Origin: Brevibacillus brevis
Lineage (GTDB): Bacteria > Bacillota > Bacilli > Brevibacillales > Brevibacillaceae
DNA: 64,000 nt
NCBI RefSeq assembly: GCF_031583145.1
Contig: NZ_CP134050.1
Span: 2,008,501 to 2,072,500 of the forward strand
Direction of reading: 5' to 3'
In this document: piece by piece, positions 27,134-36,772 of the stretch
Numbering within the stretch: the stretch's first letter is position 1
Layout: each line of letters begins with the position of its first letter
Notes under the pieces: model-generated
Databases searched by the model: none
Told to the model about the DNA's origin: nothing
The model's input: the letters and a program-made list of their open reading frames with translations, nothing else
Position numbers and translations under genes: made by a program

Positions 27134-28807
27134 ATGAAACAGCAAAAAAGATGGAAGGTGCTCAGCACAGCCGCTCTTTTGGCCGTGCTCGCCGTGACGG
27201 GCTGCAGCCAATCGGCGGCGCCGCAGCAAGGTGGGAATGCAGGAGCGCCTGCCGGTCAAACAGGGCAAGACGCGGGTGGACAAGCAGACCAGTCGGCCCG
27301 GCTTCATCTCAATCTGAAGACGGAGCCGCCTTCCCTCGATCCGCCCAAAGGCTTTGACAGCACGTCCAACGAAGTGCTGAACGCTACGATGGAAGGACTG
27401 GCCCGTCTGGACAAGGACCATAAGCCACAGCCGGCGATGGCGGAAAAATGGACGGTCAGCGAAGACGGCAAGACGTACACCTTTACGCTGCGGGACAGCA
27501 AGTGGTCCAACGGCGATCCGGTAACAGCCGGAGATTTCGAGTTTGCCTTCAAGCGGATTCTCGATCCGAAAAACGCGTTTCCGTCCGCCTTCCTCGCCTA
27601 TTACATCGACGGGGCCGAGGAGTTCAACAAAGGCAAGGGAACGGCTGACGGCGTGAAAGTAAAAGCGCTGGACGATAAAACGCTCGAGGTGCACCTCAAA
27701 GCGCCGGCTGCGTACTTCCAGCACATCATCACACAGCCGACCTTCTTCCCGGTCAACAAGAAGGTCGTGGAAAGCAACCCGAAATGGGCGGAGAACGCGT
27801 CTACACTCGTCACGAACGGGCCGTTCAAAATGGAGGATTGGGTGCATGACCAGTCCGTCAAAGTGGTCAAAAACGACGGGTACTGGGACAAGGATTCGGT
27901 CAAAATCGCGGGGATCGACTGGGTGATGGTCAACGACGAGAATACCCAGTACCAGATGTACAAGACCGGTCAGCTGGACATGGTGCAGACGGTGCCGATC
28001 GACATGAAGCAGCAGCTGATCGAGTCCGGCGAAGCCAAAGTGGAGCCGGAAGCGTCCATCTACTACTACCGCATGAACACCAAGATGCCGCCGTTCACCA
28101 ACGCCAATATCCGCAAGGCGTTCGCGCTGGCTATCGACCGCAAGACGCTGATCGACAACGTGGTCCAAGGCAAACAGCCGCCTGCGCTGGCGCACGTGCC
28201 GCTCGGCTTCCCGGAACCGGACGGAGGCGATTTCCGCGAAAAAGGCGGGGATTTCTTCAAAGACAACGATGTCGAGCAAGCAAAGGCGCTCTTGAACAAA
28301 GGGATGGAAGAAGAAGGCTGGACGTCGCTGCCGCCCGTTACCATGACGTTCAACACGAGCGACACGCACAAAGCCATTGCGCAAGTGCTTCAGGAAATGT
28401 ACAAGAAAAACCTCGGCGTCGATGTGAAGCTGGAGAACAAGGAATGGAACGTGTTTTTGGCCGACCAGCGCGCCCGCAAGCTGCAGTTCTCCCGTTCCAC
28501 CATTCCGGCCGACTATGGCGATCCGGTCAACTATCTGGAGCTGTTCGTGACCGACCATCCTGGGAACCGCATCAATTACAGCAACAAAGATTACGACGCG
28601 ATCGTGGAGAAGATCCGGGGTACGGCCGACGAAACGGAACGGTTCAAGCTGATGCATGAAGCGGAAAAAATCTTTATGGATGACATGCCGCTCGTACCGA
28701 TATACTTTGGAACCAAAGTATACATGGATCAGTCCAATATAAAAGGAATCGTCCGCCATCCGGTGGGAACGCTCGATTTCAAATGGGTGGAAATCGGGAA
28801 GAAGTAG
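27134..28807 (+). CDS. Oligopeptide ABC transporter substrate-binding lipoprotein
   Basis: A 557-residue SBP_bac_5 family protein. The start at 27134 follows AAGGGGGTC and gives a lipoprotein signal with the lipobox LAVTGC, then a Gln/Gly-rich linker. The mature domain contains LHLNLKTEPPSLDPPKGFDSTS, MAEKWTVSEDGKTYTF and RKAFALAIDR. It resembles OppA/DppE peptide binders. It delivers peptides to the permease encoded further down the same operon. A strong stem-loop after the stop may raise its expression over the downstream genes. Confidence 0.93.
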   Translation: MKQQKRWKVLSTAALLAVLAVTGCSQSAAPQQGGNAGAPAGQTGQDAGGQADQSARLHLNLKTEPPSLDPPKGFDSTSNEVLNATMEGLARLDKDHKPQPAMAEKWTVSEDGKTYTFTLRDSKWSNGDPVTAGDFEFAFKRILDPKNAFPSAFLAYYIDGAEEFNKGKGTADGVKVKALDDKTLEVHLKAPAAYFQHIITQPTFFPVNKKVVESNPKWAENASTLVTNGPFKMEDWVHDQSVKVVKNDGYWDKDSVKIAGIDWVMVNDENTQYQMYKTGQLDMVQTVPIDMKQQLIESGEAKVEPEASIYYYRMNTKMPPFTNANIRKAFALAIDRKTLIDNVVQGKQPPALAHVPLGFPEPDGGDFREKGGDFFKDNDVEQAKALLNKGMEEEGWTSLPPVTMTFNTSDTHKAIAQVLQEMYKKNLGVDVKLENKEWNVFLADQRARKLQFSRSTIPADYGDPVNYLELFVTDHPGNRINYSNKDYDAIVEKIRGTADETERFKLMHEAEKIFMDDMPLVPIYFGTKVYMDQSNIKGIVRHPVGTLDFKWVEIGKK

Positions 28808-28816
28808 GAATTCGGT

Positions 28817-28853
28817 GGAAGACAAGGGCCGTGAGCACGAGTCCTTGTCTTCC
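28817..28853 (+). promoter_or_regulatory. Strong intergenic stem-loop after the binding-protein gene
   Basis: GGAAGACAAGG pairs perfectly over eleven bases with CCTTGTCTTCC, and CGTG-AG-CACG forms a nested stem in the loop. No T tract follows (CTTTCC), so it is more likely an mRNA stabiliser or partial attenuator than a full terminator. Confidence 0.5.
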
Positions 28854-28918
28854 CTTTCCGTCATGAGGCTTTTACCGGTGGCGAGAACGAACAACAAGAA
28901 TCGTATGGAGCCGATGAT

Positions 28919-30982
28919 ATGGAGAAAAAAACCGTAACGTTTGTCGCCAGAATGGATGAGTTCCTACAATCCGTCGTCAGTCAATGCCACGAGCTCGGTA
29001 TTTCCGAGGATATTCACGTCGAGGCGATCCGGGTCGATCAGCTCCCCTTTCGCCCCATCTCTCCGGGAGCGCTGGTAGTGATCTCGACGAAAACCATCGC
29101 TCCTCTGGTAGAGCCGTACTTGCCGAAAGGGGCCAAGCTGATCGTCGCGAAGCGGATGCTGCCGTACCACAACCTTCGAGAGATGCTGGAGATTCCCAAG
29201 GGAGTAAAGGTGCTCCTGGTGAGCGACACGAAGGAGACCGCCCAGGAAAATGTGGACCTATTGCGTGCTTCCGGCATGGACTTCGAGCTGTATCCGTACT
29301 CTCCGGGAGCCGACTATCCACCGGATATCGAAATCGCCGTCACGCCGGGAGAGGCCGAGCACGTTCCGCCCCATATCCGCAAGGTGGTCGACATCGGTTT
29401 TCGCGTCATCGATCTGTCCACATGGCTGGCGATTTACGCCCATTTCCACAGCGACCATTTCCAAAAGGTGACGGCGCGCGCGATGCAGTCGCTCATCTAC
29501 ATCACGAAGGAACTGAACAAGGAAATCCAGCACGCCCGTCTTTTGCGCAATTATCTGGAAGCGATCGTCAACCGGATCGAGGATGCGGTCATCGCCTTTG
29601 ACGAGAGCGAGATCGTCCGGTTCGTCAATCAGAAAGCGGTCGACTCTCTCAATCTGCACGGCATCCGGGTAGTGGGAGAGAAGTCGGCAGAATGCCTGCC
29701 GCCCGATTTCTATGAATCGATCCGGCTGTGTGAAGAAAACGAGGATGTTTTGGTAGATTGGGCGAACAAAACCTACTTTTTCCGCAAAATGCACATTGTG
29801 ATGGAAGGGGTCTTTCTCGGCAGCCTGCTTTTGTTTCGCAAGGCGGCCGATATCGAAAAGCTGGAGCACGACTACCGCATGCGTCTTTACAGCAAAGGGC
29901 TCGTTGCCAAGTACCAGTTTGACGACATCTACGGGGAGAGCGCCTCATTTCGGCAGGTGATCCAGATCGCCCGCAAGATCGCCCGCAGCAATTCCACGGT
30001 GCTATTGCTGGGGGAGACGGGGACGGGAAAGGAATTGCTCGCCCAGGCTATCCACAATGCTTCGCCGCGGCGCAGGGAACCGTTTGTCGGCGTCAATTTC
30101 GCTGCGATCTCCGAATCCTTGCTGGAAAGCGAGCTGTTCGGCTACGAGGAAGGAGCATTTACCGGAGCCCGGAAAGGAGGGCACATCGGCTGGTTCGAGC
30201 TGGCGCACAAAGGCACGATATTCCTGGACGAAATCGGGGATGCCAGCGGTGCCATCCAAAACAGGCTCTTGCGCGTGCTGCAGGAGCGGCAGATCATGCG
30301 CGTCGGCGGCAACAAGGTCATTCCCACGGACATTCGCGTCATCGCAGCGACAAATCAGGACTTGCAGCAGATGGTGCAAGAGGGAACCTTCCGCGCCGAT
30401 TTGTACTATCGCCTGAACATCCTCCCCATTCATTTGCCGCCGCTGCGAAACCGCAGGGAGGATATCCCGTGGCTGGCGGATTATTTCGTAAAGAAGTACG
30501 CAAACGACCTGCGCCGTCCGCCGTTCACGCTGTCAGGCGAGGCGATGAAGGCGCTGCTCGATTACGATTGGCCGGGGAACATCCGCGAGCTGGAAAACGT
30601 CGTGGAGTACCTGGCGCACATCGTCGACGACGAGGCGTACGCCTTTCATCTGCCGTTTCTGCGGCAGCCTGCTTTCGAGCCGGTTTCGCTGGACGGCATG
30701 GACGGGGCGTGCGAGGCGGTCCTGATCGAATACCGAAAGCGGGGTTTTTTGGAGGAGATGACCGCGATCCTGCTGGAGCTCAGTCAAGGAGGACAAGGCC
30801 GGTACAACCTTGCCGACCAGCTTCGGAAACGTGGGCTGGACGTATCTTCGCAGCAGCTCCGCTACCGCTTGAAGCTGCTTGCGCAGGATGAGCTGATCCA
30901 CGTCGGAAAAGGCAGGCAAGGCAGCCGGATTTCCTCCAAAGGGGAAGCGTTTCTCGCCTTTTTGCAGCAGTCGAAACCATGA
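28919..30982 (+). CDS. Sigma-54-dependent activator with PrpR-N and PAS domains
   Basis: A 687-residue bacterial enhancer-binding protein. Residues 1-195 resemble the PrpR N-terminal sensor domain, 205-310 a PAS-like domain, and 335-570 the sigma-54 AAA+ domain: Walker A GETGTGKE at 365-372, the sigma-54 contact loop GAFTGA at 412-417, Walker B FLDEIGD near 435. The C-terminal part (about 600-687) is not a Fis-type helix-turn-helix; it looks like a winged-helix unit (YNLADQLRKRG...QQLRYRLKLL). Its gene lies inside the operon headed by the sigma-54 promoter at 25971, so it probably controls that promoter in response to a peptide or amide. Confidence 0.92.
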   Translation: MEKKTVTFVARMDEFLQSVVSQCHELGISEDIHVEAIRVDQLPFRPISPGALVVISTKTIAPLVEPYLPKGAKLIVAKRMLPYHNLREMLEIPKGVKVLLVSDTKETAQENVDLLRASGMDFELYPYSPGADYPPDIEIAVTPGEAEHVPPHIRKVVDIGFRVIDLSTWLAIYAHFHSDHFQKVTARAMQSLIYITKELNKEIQHARLLRNYLEAIVNRIEDAVIAFDESEIVRFVNQKAVDSLNLHGIRVVGEKSAECLPPDFYESIRLCEENEDVLVDWANKTYFFRKMHIVMEGVFLGSLLLFRKAADIEKLEHDYRMRLYSKGLVAKYQFDDIYGESASFRQVIQIARKIARSNSTVLLLGETGTGKELLAQAIHNASPRRREPFVGVNFAAISESLLESELFGYEEGAFTGARKGGHIGWFELAHKGTIFLDEIGDASGAIQNRLLRVLQERQIMRVGGNKVIPTDIRVIAATNQDLQQMVQEGTFRADLYYRLNILPIHLPPLRNRREDIPWLADYFVKKYANDLRRPPFTLSGEAMKALLDYDWPGNIRELENVVEYLAHIVDDEAYAFHLPFLRQPAFEPVSLDGMDGACEAVLIEYRKRGFLEEMTAILLELSQGGQGRYNLADQLRKRGLDVSSQQLRYRLKLLAQDELIHVGKGRQGSRISSKGEAFLAFLQQSKP

Positions 30983-30993
30983 GGGGGATGGAT

Positions 30994-32415
30994 ATGAGTC
31001 CAGATTGGAAAGAAGAGGCTTCAGCGCGAATCGGTTCGTTCGTGCAAGACCTGAAAGTGTTTTTGGCGATCAACAGCATCGAAGATATGGGCACGGCGAA
31101 GGAGGGCAAGCCTTTCGGGGAGGGGGTCGCGCGGGCTCTCGAATACTTGCTGGAGCGGGGAGCTGCGGACGGCTTTCGCACCAAAAACGTGGACGGCTAC
31201 GCAGGGGTGATCGAATACGGGGAAGGCGAAGAGGAGGTCGGTGTCCTCGTCCATGTCGACGTCGTCACGGTTGGCGACGGGTGGACGACCCCTCCCTTCG
31301 AGCCGCACATACGCGACGGCAAAATTTACGCGCGCGGGGCCATCGACGACAAGGGACCGGCTCTGGCTGCTTACTATGCCATGCGCATCGTCGCGGACTC
31401 GGGGCTGCCCTTGTCCAAGCGGGTGCGGCTGATCATCGGGACGGACGAGGAGAGCGGATGGCTCTGCATGAAGCACTTTGCCGAAAAGGAGAACGTCCCG
31501 GAGATCGGCTTTTCCCCGGATTCCTCCTTTCCGATGATTCATGCGGAAAAAGGCCAGATCAATCCGACCCTGACGCTGCCGATCCAGCCGGAGCCGGGGG
31601 GCGGTCTTCGGCTGCTCTCCTTCGCCGCGGGCGATCAAGGAAACAGCGTGCCGGACAAGGCGGTTGCCCGCATTGCCGCCTTCCCGGGAGAGGCAGCGCC
31701 TCTGGCATCCCTTCAGGAAGGCTGGGAGGCGTTTCTGCACAGGCACGGCGTCTCAGGGGAGCTGAAGAAAATGGCTGCGGAGGAGTGGCAGTTTACCCTG
31801 CGCGGCAAGCCAGCCCACGGTAGCACGCCGGAAGAGGGGACAAACGCGGGCACACTGCTGGCCAGTTTTCTCTGCAGGGATGCGTTTGCAGGCTCGGATT
31901 TTGCGTTTTTGTCCTTTCTGGGCAAAGTGCTGCACGAAGATTACTACGGCGAAAACCTGGGCATGGCGTGCGAAGATGAGGTCTCGGGAAAACTCACGGT
32001 CAATCCGGGGATTCTTCGCTATCACCCCGAGGAAGGAGCAAGCGTACGCCTGAACATTCGCTATCCGGCTACCATCTCATGCGACGAATACGTGGAAAAG
32101 CTCAAGAGCACGGTGGACGGGTTCGGCTGGACAATCGCCGGCCTGCGCACATCCAAATCGCATTTCGTCCCGAAAGACCATCCCGTCATCCGCACCTTGT
32201 CGGGCGTGTACGAAGAGCATACAGGCCTGCCGGCACACCTGCTGTCCTCGGGAGGCGCCACGTACGCCAAGATCATGAGCGCTGGTGTGGCATTTGGTCC
32301 TCTGTTTCCTGGAAAGGAATCGGTGGCGCACATGGCGGATGAATACGCCGAGATCGACGACCTGGTGAAGGCGATGGCGATCTACGCCCACGCCATTTAC
32401 GAGCTCGCCAAATAA
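30994..32415 (+). CDS. pepV: Dipeptidase, M20 family (PepV)
   Basis: A 473-residue zinc dipeptidase. The ATG at 30994 is preferred (GAGGGGG six bases upstream); an earlier ATG at 30979 overlaps that site. Metal and catalytic motifs are visible: VLVHVDVVTVGD, YARGAIDDKGP and GTDEESGW; the lid domain lies in the middle, and the C-terminal SSGGATYAKI and His-containing motifs complete the site. It cleaves dipeptides in the cytosol. With the Opp permease on both sides it completes a peptide import and breakdown pathway. Confidence 0.93.
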   Translation: MSPDWKEEASARIGSFVQDLKVFLAINSIEDMGTAKEGKPFGEGVARALEYLLERGAADGFRTKNVDGYAGVIEYGEGEEEVGVLVHVDVVTVGDGWTTPPFEPHIRDGKIYARGAIDDKGPALAAYYAMRIVADSGLPLSKRVRLIIGTDEESGWLCMKHFAEKENVPEIGFSPDSSFPMIHAEKGQINPTLTLPIQPEPGGGLRLLSFAAGDQGNSVPDKAVARIAAFPGEAAPLASLQEGWEAFLHRHGVSGELKKMAAEEWQFTLRGKPAHGSTPEEGTNAGTLLASFLCRDAFAGSDFAFLSFLGKVLHEDYYGENLGMACEDEVSGKLTVNPGILRYHPEEGASVRLNIRYPATISCDEYVEKLKSTVDGFGWTIAGLRTSKSHFVPKDHPVIRTLSGVYEEHTGLPAHLLSSGGATYAKIMSAGVAFGPLFPGKESVAHMADEYAEIDDLVKAMAIYAHAIYELAK

Positions 32416-32430
32416 ACAAGGAGGCGCTTC

Positions 32431-33363
32431 ATGTCCAACTATCTGGTAAAACGCGTTTTGATGATGCTGATCACCCTGTGGATTATCGTAACGCTGACCT
32501 TTTCCTTGATGCACGCCATTCCCGGAAACCCGTTCGCATCCGAGTCCGATCAGCTTCCGGAGCAGATTCTCGCCAATCTCAGGGCGAAGTACCACCTGGA
32601 CGAGCCTTTGCCTGTGCAATATTTTCTCTATTTGAAAAACTTGGTCATGCTCGATTTGGGACCATCGATCAAATCCGATTCGCGGGGCGCGGGTGACATG
32701 ATCGCCGACGGCTTCGGGGCATCAGCCTGGCTGGGGGTGCAAGCGATCGCAGTCGCTCTCGTCTTTGGCATCACGTTCGGGATCGTCGCTGCGCTCAACC
32801 GAAACAAGTGGCTGGATTATGTGGCGATGGCTCTCGCTGTAGTGGGAGTGGCTGTGCCGAGCTTCATCATGGCACCGCTTTTGATCAACTATTTCGCGAT
32901 CAAGCTGCCGATCTTCCCGGTCGCGACGTGGGGGACTTGGATGCACACGGTTCTGCCCTCGCTGGCGCTGGCTTCGGCTCCGATCGCGGTGATCACACGG
33001 TACATGCGTGCCAGCATGATTGAAGTGATGAATCAAAACTACATTCGCACCGCGGAAGCGAAAGGGATCCCCATGTTTCTCATCGTGATCAGGCACGGCA
33101 TCCGCAATGCCATCCTGCCAGTCGTCACGTTTTTGGGGCCGTTGATCGCTTCCTTGATCACAGGGACGTTCGTGGTGGAGAAAATCTTCGCGATTCCCGG
33201 CATCGGCAAGTACTTCGTCGACGGCATCTTCAACCGGGACTATCCCGTGATTTTGGGCACCACCATCTTTTACAGCGCGATCCTGATCGTCACCATTTTC
33301 CTGATCGACGTCGCGTACACGCTGATTGATCCGCGGATCAAGCTGACCAACAAGGAGAGATAA
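32431..33363 (+). CDS. Peptide ABC transporter permease B
   Basis: A 310-residue inner-membrane permease with about six membrane helices: MSNYLVKRVLMMLITLWIIVTLTFSLMHAIPG at the start and the EAA-loop MIEVMNQNYIRTAEAKG that contacts the ATPases. It matches DppB/OppB in length and motif. AAGGAGG precedes the ATG. It lies 15 bp after pepV in the same operon. Confidence 0.95.
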   Translation: MSNYLVKRVLMMLITLWIIVTLTFSLMHAIPGNPFASESDQLPEQILANLRAKYHLDEPLPVQYFLYLKNLVMLDLGPSIKSDSRGAGDMIADGFGASAWLGVQAIAVALVFGITFGIVAALNRNKWLDYVAMALAVVGVAVPSFIMAPLLINYFAIKLPIFPVATWGTWMHTVLPSLALASAPIAVITRYMRASMIEVMNQNYIRTAEAKGIPMFLIVIRHGIRNAILPVVTFLGPLIASLITGTFVVEKIFAIPGIGKYFVDGIFNRDYPVILGTTIFYSAILIVTIFLIDVAYTLIDPRIKLTNKER

Positions 33364-33366
33364 CCT

Positions 33367-34308
33367 GTGGCGATGGAGCATAGAGTAGACCCGTTGTTTC
33401 GACCGTTGAACAAAAAAGCGCAGACGCATGCGATCACTCGCCCGAGTCTGAGCAAGGGGCAGCAAGTGATCCGCAAGCTGGTCAAAAACAAGCTGGCGAT
33501 GCTCGGCTTGGTTCTCATCATCGCCCTGGTGGCGATGGCCATCATCGGCCCGAATCTGGTGCCGTACAGCTATTCCGACCAGAGTCTGCTCATGAAAAAC
33601 CAGGAGCTGTCTGCCGAGCATTGGTTTGGGACGGACGAGCTGGGCCGGGACATGTTTGCCCGTACGTGGTACGGAGCGAGGATTTCGCTGACCATCGGCG
33701 TCATCGCCGCGCTGATCGACCTGATCGTCGGCGTCGCAGTGGGCGGCTTGGCCGGATACATGGCGGGCAGAGGCAAACGCGGCGAGCGGATCGACACGAT
33801 CATTATGCGGGTCATCGAAATCTTGTACGGCTTGCCTTACCTCCTCGTAGTCATTTTGCTCATGGTCGTCATGGAGCCGGGGCTTTTGACCATCATCGTC
33901 GCGCTGTCCGCGACAGGCTGGGTAGGGATGGCGAGGCTGGTTCGCGGGCAGATCCTCCAGCTGAAAAATCAGGAGTTCGTCCTGGCCGCGCAAGTGCTGG
34001 GAGCCAAGTTCCCGCGCATTTTGCTGCGGCATTTGATCCCCAATACGTTTGGCGTCATCATCGTGAATTTGACCTTCACGATTCCGTCCGCGATCTTCGC
34101 CGAGTCGTTCCTGAGCTTTCTGGGCCTGGGGGTTCAAGCGCCGGTGGCAAGCTGGGGAACGATGACGAACGACGGCCTGGGCGTGATTTTGACCGGCGAC
34201 TGGTGGCGCCTGTTTTTCCCGGCGTTGATGATTTCGCTGACGATGTTTGCGTTTAATGTATTTGGCGACGGCTTGCAGGACGCGCTCGACCCGCGTCTTC
34301 GCGACTAG
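33367..34308 (+). CDS. Peptide ABC transporter permease C
   Basis: A 313-residue DppC/OppC-type permease with a GTG start at 33367 (AAGGAG nine bases upstream) directly after the B gene. An N-terminal cytosolic segment with LVKNKLAMLGLVLIIAL, then FGTDELGRDMFART, and the EAA motif QEFVLAAQVLGAKFPRI are typical. It forms the channel with the preceding permease. Confidence 0.95.
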   Translation: MAMEHRVDPLFRPLNKKAQTHAITRPSLSKGQQVIRKLVKNKLAMLGLVLIIALVAMAIIGPNLVPYSYSDQSLLMKNQELSAEHWFGTDELGRDMFARTWYGARISLTIGVIAALIDLIVGVAVGGLAGYMAGRGKRGERIDTIIMRVIEILYGLPYLLVVILLMVVMEPGLLTIIVALSATGWVGMARLVRGQILQLKNQEFVLAAQVLGAKFPRILLRHLIPNTFGVIIVNLTFTIPSAIFAESFLSFLGLGVQAPVASWGTMTNDGLGVILTGDWWRLFFPALMISLTMFAFNVFGDGLQDALDPRLRD

Positions 34309-34330
34309 ATGGGGAAGGGAGACAGAAGCG

Positions 34331-35353
34331 ATGACAGAGCATTTGCTTGAGGTCGAGGACCTGAAAGTGAACTTTACGACGTATGGCGGCGAAGTGCAGG
34401 CCGTTCGGGGCGTCAGCTTTTTTGTGGACAAGGGAGAGACTGTCGCGATCGTCGGGGAGAGCGGCTGCGGCAAAAGCGTAACCGCCCAGGCGATCATGGG
34501 GCTGATTCCCAGTCCGCCGGGAAGGGTGGCGGGCGGCAAAGTCGTGTTTGCGGGACGGGAAATCAACCAGCTGTCGAAAAAAGAGCTGCTGGCCATTCGC
34601 GGCAGCCAGATCGGCATGGTGTTTCAGGACCCGATGACGGCACTGAATCCGACAATGAAGGTCGGCGCGCAGATCGTGGAGGGCTTCGTACGCAGCCAAA
34701 ACGTATCCAGGGAAAAGGCTCGTGAACGGGCGATCGAGATGCTGCGGCTGGTCGGCATTCCCGATCCGGAGCAGCGCATCGACCAGTATCCGCACCAGTT
34801 CAGCGGAGGGATGCGCCAGCGGGTCGTCATCGCCATCGCCCTCGCTTGCCAGCCCCAGCTCGTGATCGCGGACGAGCCGACCACAGCGCTCGACGTGACG
34901 ATCCAGGCGCAAATTTTGGATTTGCTGGGGCGGCTGCAAAAAGAACAGGAGCTGTCTGTCGTCATCATCACCCACGATCTGGGCGTCGTGGCGGAGATCG
35001 CCCACCGCATGGTTGTGATGTACGCCGGAATCGTCGTAGAGACGGGGACGGTGCAAGACGTGTTCGCAAGTCCGCGCCACCCGTACACATGGGGGTTGAT
35101 GCGCTCTCTGCCCAGGCTGGATGAAGGCGAGAAGCAGCGGCTCGTTCCGATCGAAGGGACGCCGCCAGACTTGTTCGACCCGCCGAAGGGGTGCCCGTTT
35201 GCGGCACGCTGCGAATTCGCCATGGAAATCTGCGAGCAGCAGGTGCCGGCGGAGGCACAGTTTGGCGACGGTCACAAGGCTGCTTGCTGGCTGCACGACC
35301 CGCGGGCGCCTCGCATCGAAGAACTGGTAGCGGCAGGGAGGCAGGAGATATGA
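34331..35353 (+). CDS. Peptide ABC transporter ATP-binding protein D
   Basis: A 340-residue ATPase from the ATG at 34331 (AAGGGAG upstream). It has Walker A GESGCGKS, signature FSGGMRQR, Walker [14 protein letters not shown], and the C-terminal OppD cysteine cluster [14 protein letters not shown] that usually binds an iron-sulfur cluster or metal. Its stop overlaps the next start in an ATGA. Confidence 0.95.
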   Translation: MTEHLLEVEDLKVNFTTYGGEVQAVRGVSFFVDKGETVAIVGESGCGKSVTAQAIMGLIPSPPGRVAGGKVVFAGREINQLSKKELLAIRGSQIGMVFQDPMTALNPTMKVGAQIVEGFVRSQNVSREKARERAIEMLRLVGIPDPEQRIDQYPHQFSGGMRQRVVIAIALACQPQLVIADEPTTALDVTIQAQILDLLGRLQKEQELSVVIITHDLGVVAEIAHRMVVMYAGIVVETGTVQDVFASPRHPYTWGLMRSLPRLDEGEKQRLVPIEGTPPDLFDPPKGCPFAARCEFAMEICEQQVPAEAQFGDGHKAACWLHDPRAPRIEELVAAGRQEI

Positions 35354-36297
35354 CAGAGGCATTGCTGGAAGTCCGTGATTTGAAAAAGTACTTTGCCACT
35401 GGAGCCGATTTTGAGCTCAAGGCGGTGGACGGAGTATCCTTCACCATCCAAAAGGGTGAAACGCTCGGACTGGTGGGCGAAAGCGGCTGCGGCAAGTCCA
35501 CGCTGGGCCGCACGATTATCCGTCTCTATGAAAATACCGGCGGCGAGGTGCTTTTTAAAGGAAAGAACGTCCACAAGCTGCGCGGAAAGGAAGCGGCACA
35601 GTTCAACCGCGATGCGCAAATGATCTTTCAGGACCCGCAGGCCAGCCTCAATCCGCGGATGACGGTAGAGGACATCATCGCGGAGGGCCTGGACATACAT
35701 GGACTTGGCAGAGGAGTGCGCCGGGAGCGGGTAGCGGAGCTGCTCTCGCTCGTCGGCCTGCACAAGGATCACGCCCAGCGCTTCCCCCACGAGTTCAGCG
35801 GGGGGCAGCGCCAGCGGATCGGGATCGCCCGCGCATTGGCGGTGGAACCGGAGTTCATCATCGCCGACGAGCCGATCTCGGCACTGGACGTCTCCATCCA
35901 GGCGCAGGTGGTCAACCTGCTGGAAGATTTGCAGAGGGACAAAGGACTGACCTATTTGTTCATCGCGCACGATCTGTCGATGGTCAAGCACATATCCAGC
36001 AGAATCGGCGTGATGTACTTGGGGAAAATGGTGGAGCTCGCCGCGAGCAGCGACCTGTACATCCGGCCGCTTCATCCATACACCAAGGCATTGCTCTCCT
36101 CTGTTCCTGTGCCTGACCCGACGAGAAAACGGGAGCGGATCGTGCTCGAGGGAGATTTGCCGAGCCCGGCCAACAAGCCGAGCGGCTGCGGCTTTCGCAC
36201 GCGCTGCCCGGCTGCTACGGAACGCTGCGCCCAGGAAGAGCCGGTGTGGCGGGAGGCGGAAGCGGGACATTGGGTCGCTTGTCACTTGTTTGCGTGA
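35350..36297 (+). CDS. Peptide ABC transporter ATP-binding protein F
   Basis: A 315-residue ATPase from the ATG at 35350, translationally coupled to the D gene. It has Walker A GESGCGKS, signature FSGGQRQR, Walker [15 protein letters not shown] and a C-terminal cysteine-containing tail ([14 protein letters not shown]). It is the last gene of the sigma-54 operon and is followed by a terminator. Confidence 0.95.
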   Translation: MTEALLEVRDLKKYFATGADFELKAVDGVSFTIQKGETLGLVGESGCGKSTLGRTIIRLYENTGGEVLFKGKNVHKLRGKEAAQFNRDAQMIFQDPQASLNPRMTVEDIIAEGLDIHGLGRGVRRERVAELLSLVGLHKDHAQRFPHEFSGGQRQRIGIARALAVEPEFIIADEPISALDVSIQAQVVNLLEDLQRDKGLTYLFIAHDLSMVKHISSRIGVMYLGKMVELAASSDLYIRPLHPYTKALLSSVPVPDPTRKRERIVLEGDLPSPANKPSGCGFRTRCPAATERCAQEEPVWREAEAGHWVACHLFA

Positions 36298-36307
36298 TCG
36301 ATGAACG

Positions 36308-36341
36308 AAAAGAGACGTTCCAATGACGGACGTCTCTTTTT
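36308..36341. terminator. Bidirectional intrinsic terminator after the peptide operon
   Basis: AAAAGAGACGT pairs with ACGTCTCTTTT with an eleven-base loop; T tracts on both strands. It ends the peptide operon and also the convergent minus-strand gene that stops at 36379. Confidence 0.88.
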
Positions 36342-36378
36342 GCGCCGGTATAGATCCACCAGTAGAGAGAGTAGCCTT

Positions 36379-36756
36379 TTACACGTAATAGAAACAGGTG
36401 AGGACGAGGGAAAACAGGATCAAGCCAAAACCGGAAGCGAGCATGAGAGAGGTTCCCCTTCGCAGGATCTCCTCTTTTTTTCGTTGGAACGATGGATCGT
36501 GGGCGGAGTAAAGATCGCTGTCGAGCACCCGCGGCTTGCGGAAGAACATGTCCTTTAGCTGCTTGAACCCCCGGGAAAACGCAGTGAAGAAACCGGAGCG
36601 AATCACGAGGGCGAGGCAGCCGGCCATCAAGAAAAAGAGTCCGAAGAGAAAGCTCTCGTCAATCCATGGCAAGAGCGCGGCAGATTGGGCAGCCATTCCG
36701 AGCGCGCAGCCGCAGACGACAAACAGTGCGAGAAGAAAGTACGTCCATTTGGTCAC
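36379..36756 (-). CDS. Small membrane protein, DUF3899-like
   Basis: A 125-residue protein. I choose the GTG at 36756, which has AAAGGACG ten bases upstream and begins at the first hydrophobic segment (TKWTYFLLALFVVCG); the frame stays open further upstream. There are three predicted membrane helices, two at the N-terminus and one at the C-terminus, with a basic loop containing FSRGFKQLKDMFFRK between them. It resembles DUF3899 proteins; no function is known. It is likely co-transcribed with the LysR gene. Confidence 0.7.
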   Translation of the reverse strand: MTKWTYFLLALFVVCGCALGMAAQSAALLPWIDESFLFGLFFLMAGCLALVIRSGFFTAFSRGFKQLKDMFFRKPRVLDSDLYSAHDPSFQRKKEEILRRGTSLMLASGFGLILFSLVLTCFYYV

Positions 36757-36772
36757 GGTAAGTACACGTCCT

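Noticed and set aside
27044-28897. A 617-codon minus-strand frame
   Set aside because: It lies entirely opposite the peptide-binding lipoprotein gene; GC-rich codon positions keep the antisense frame open.
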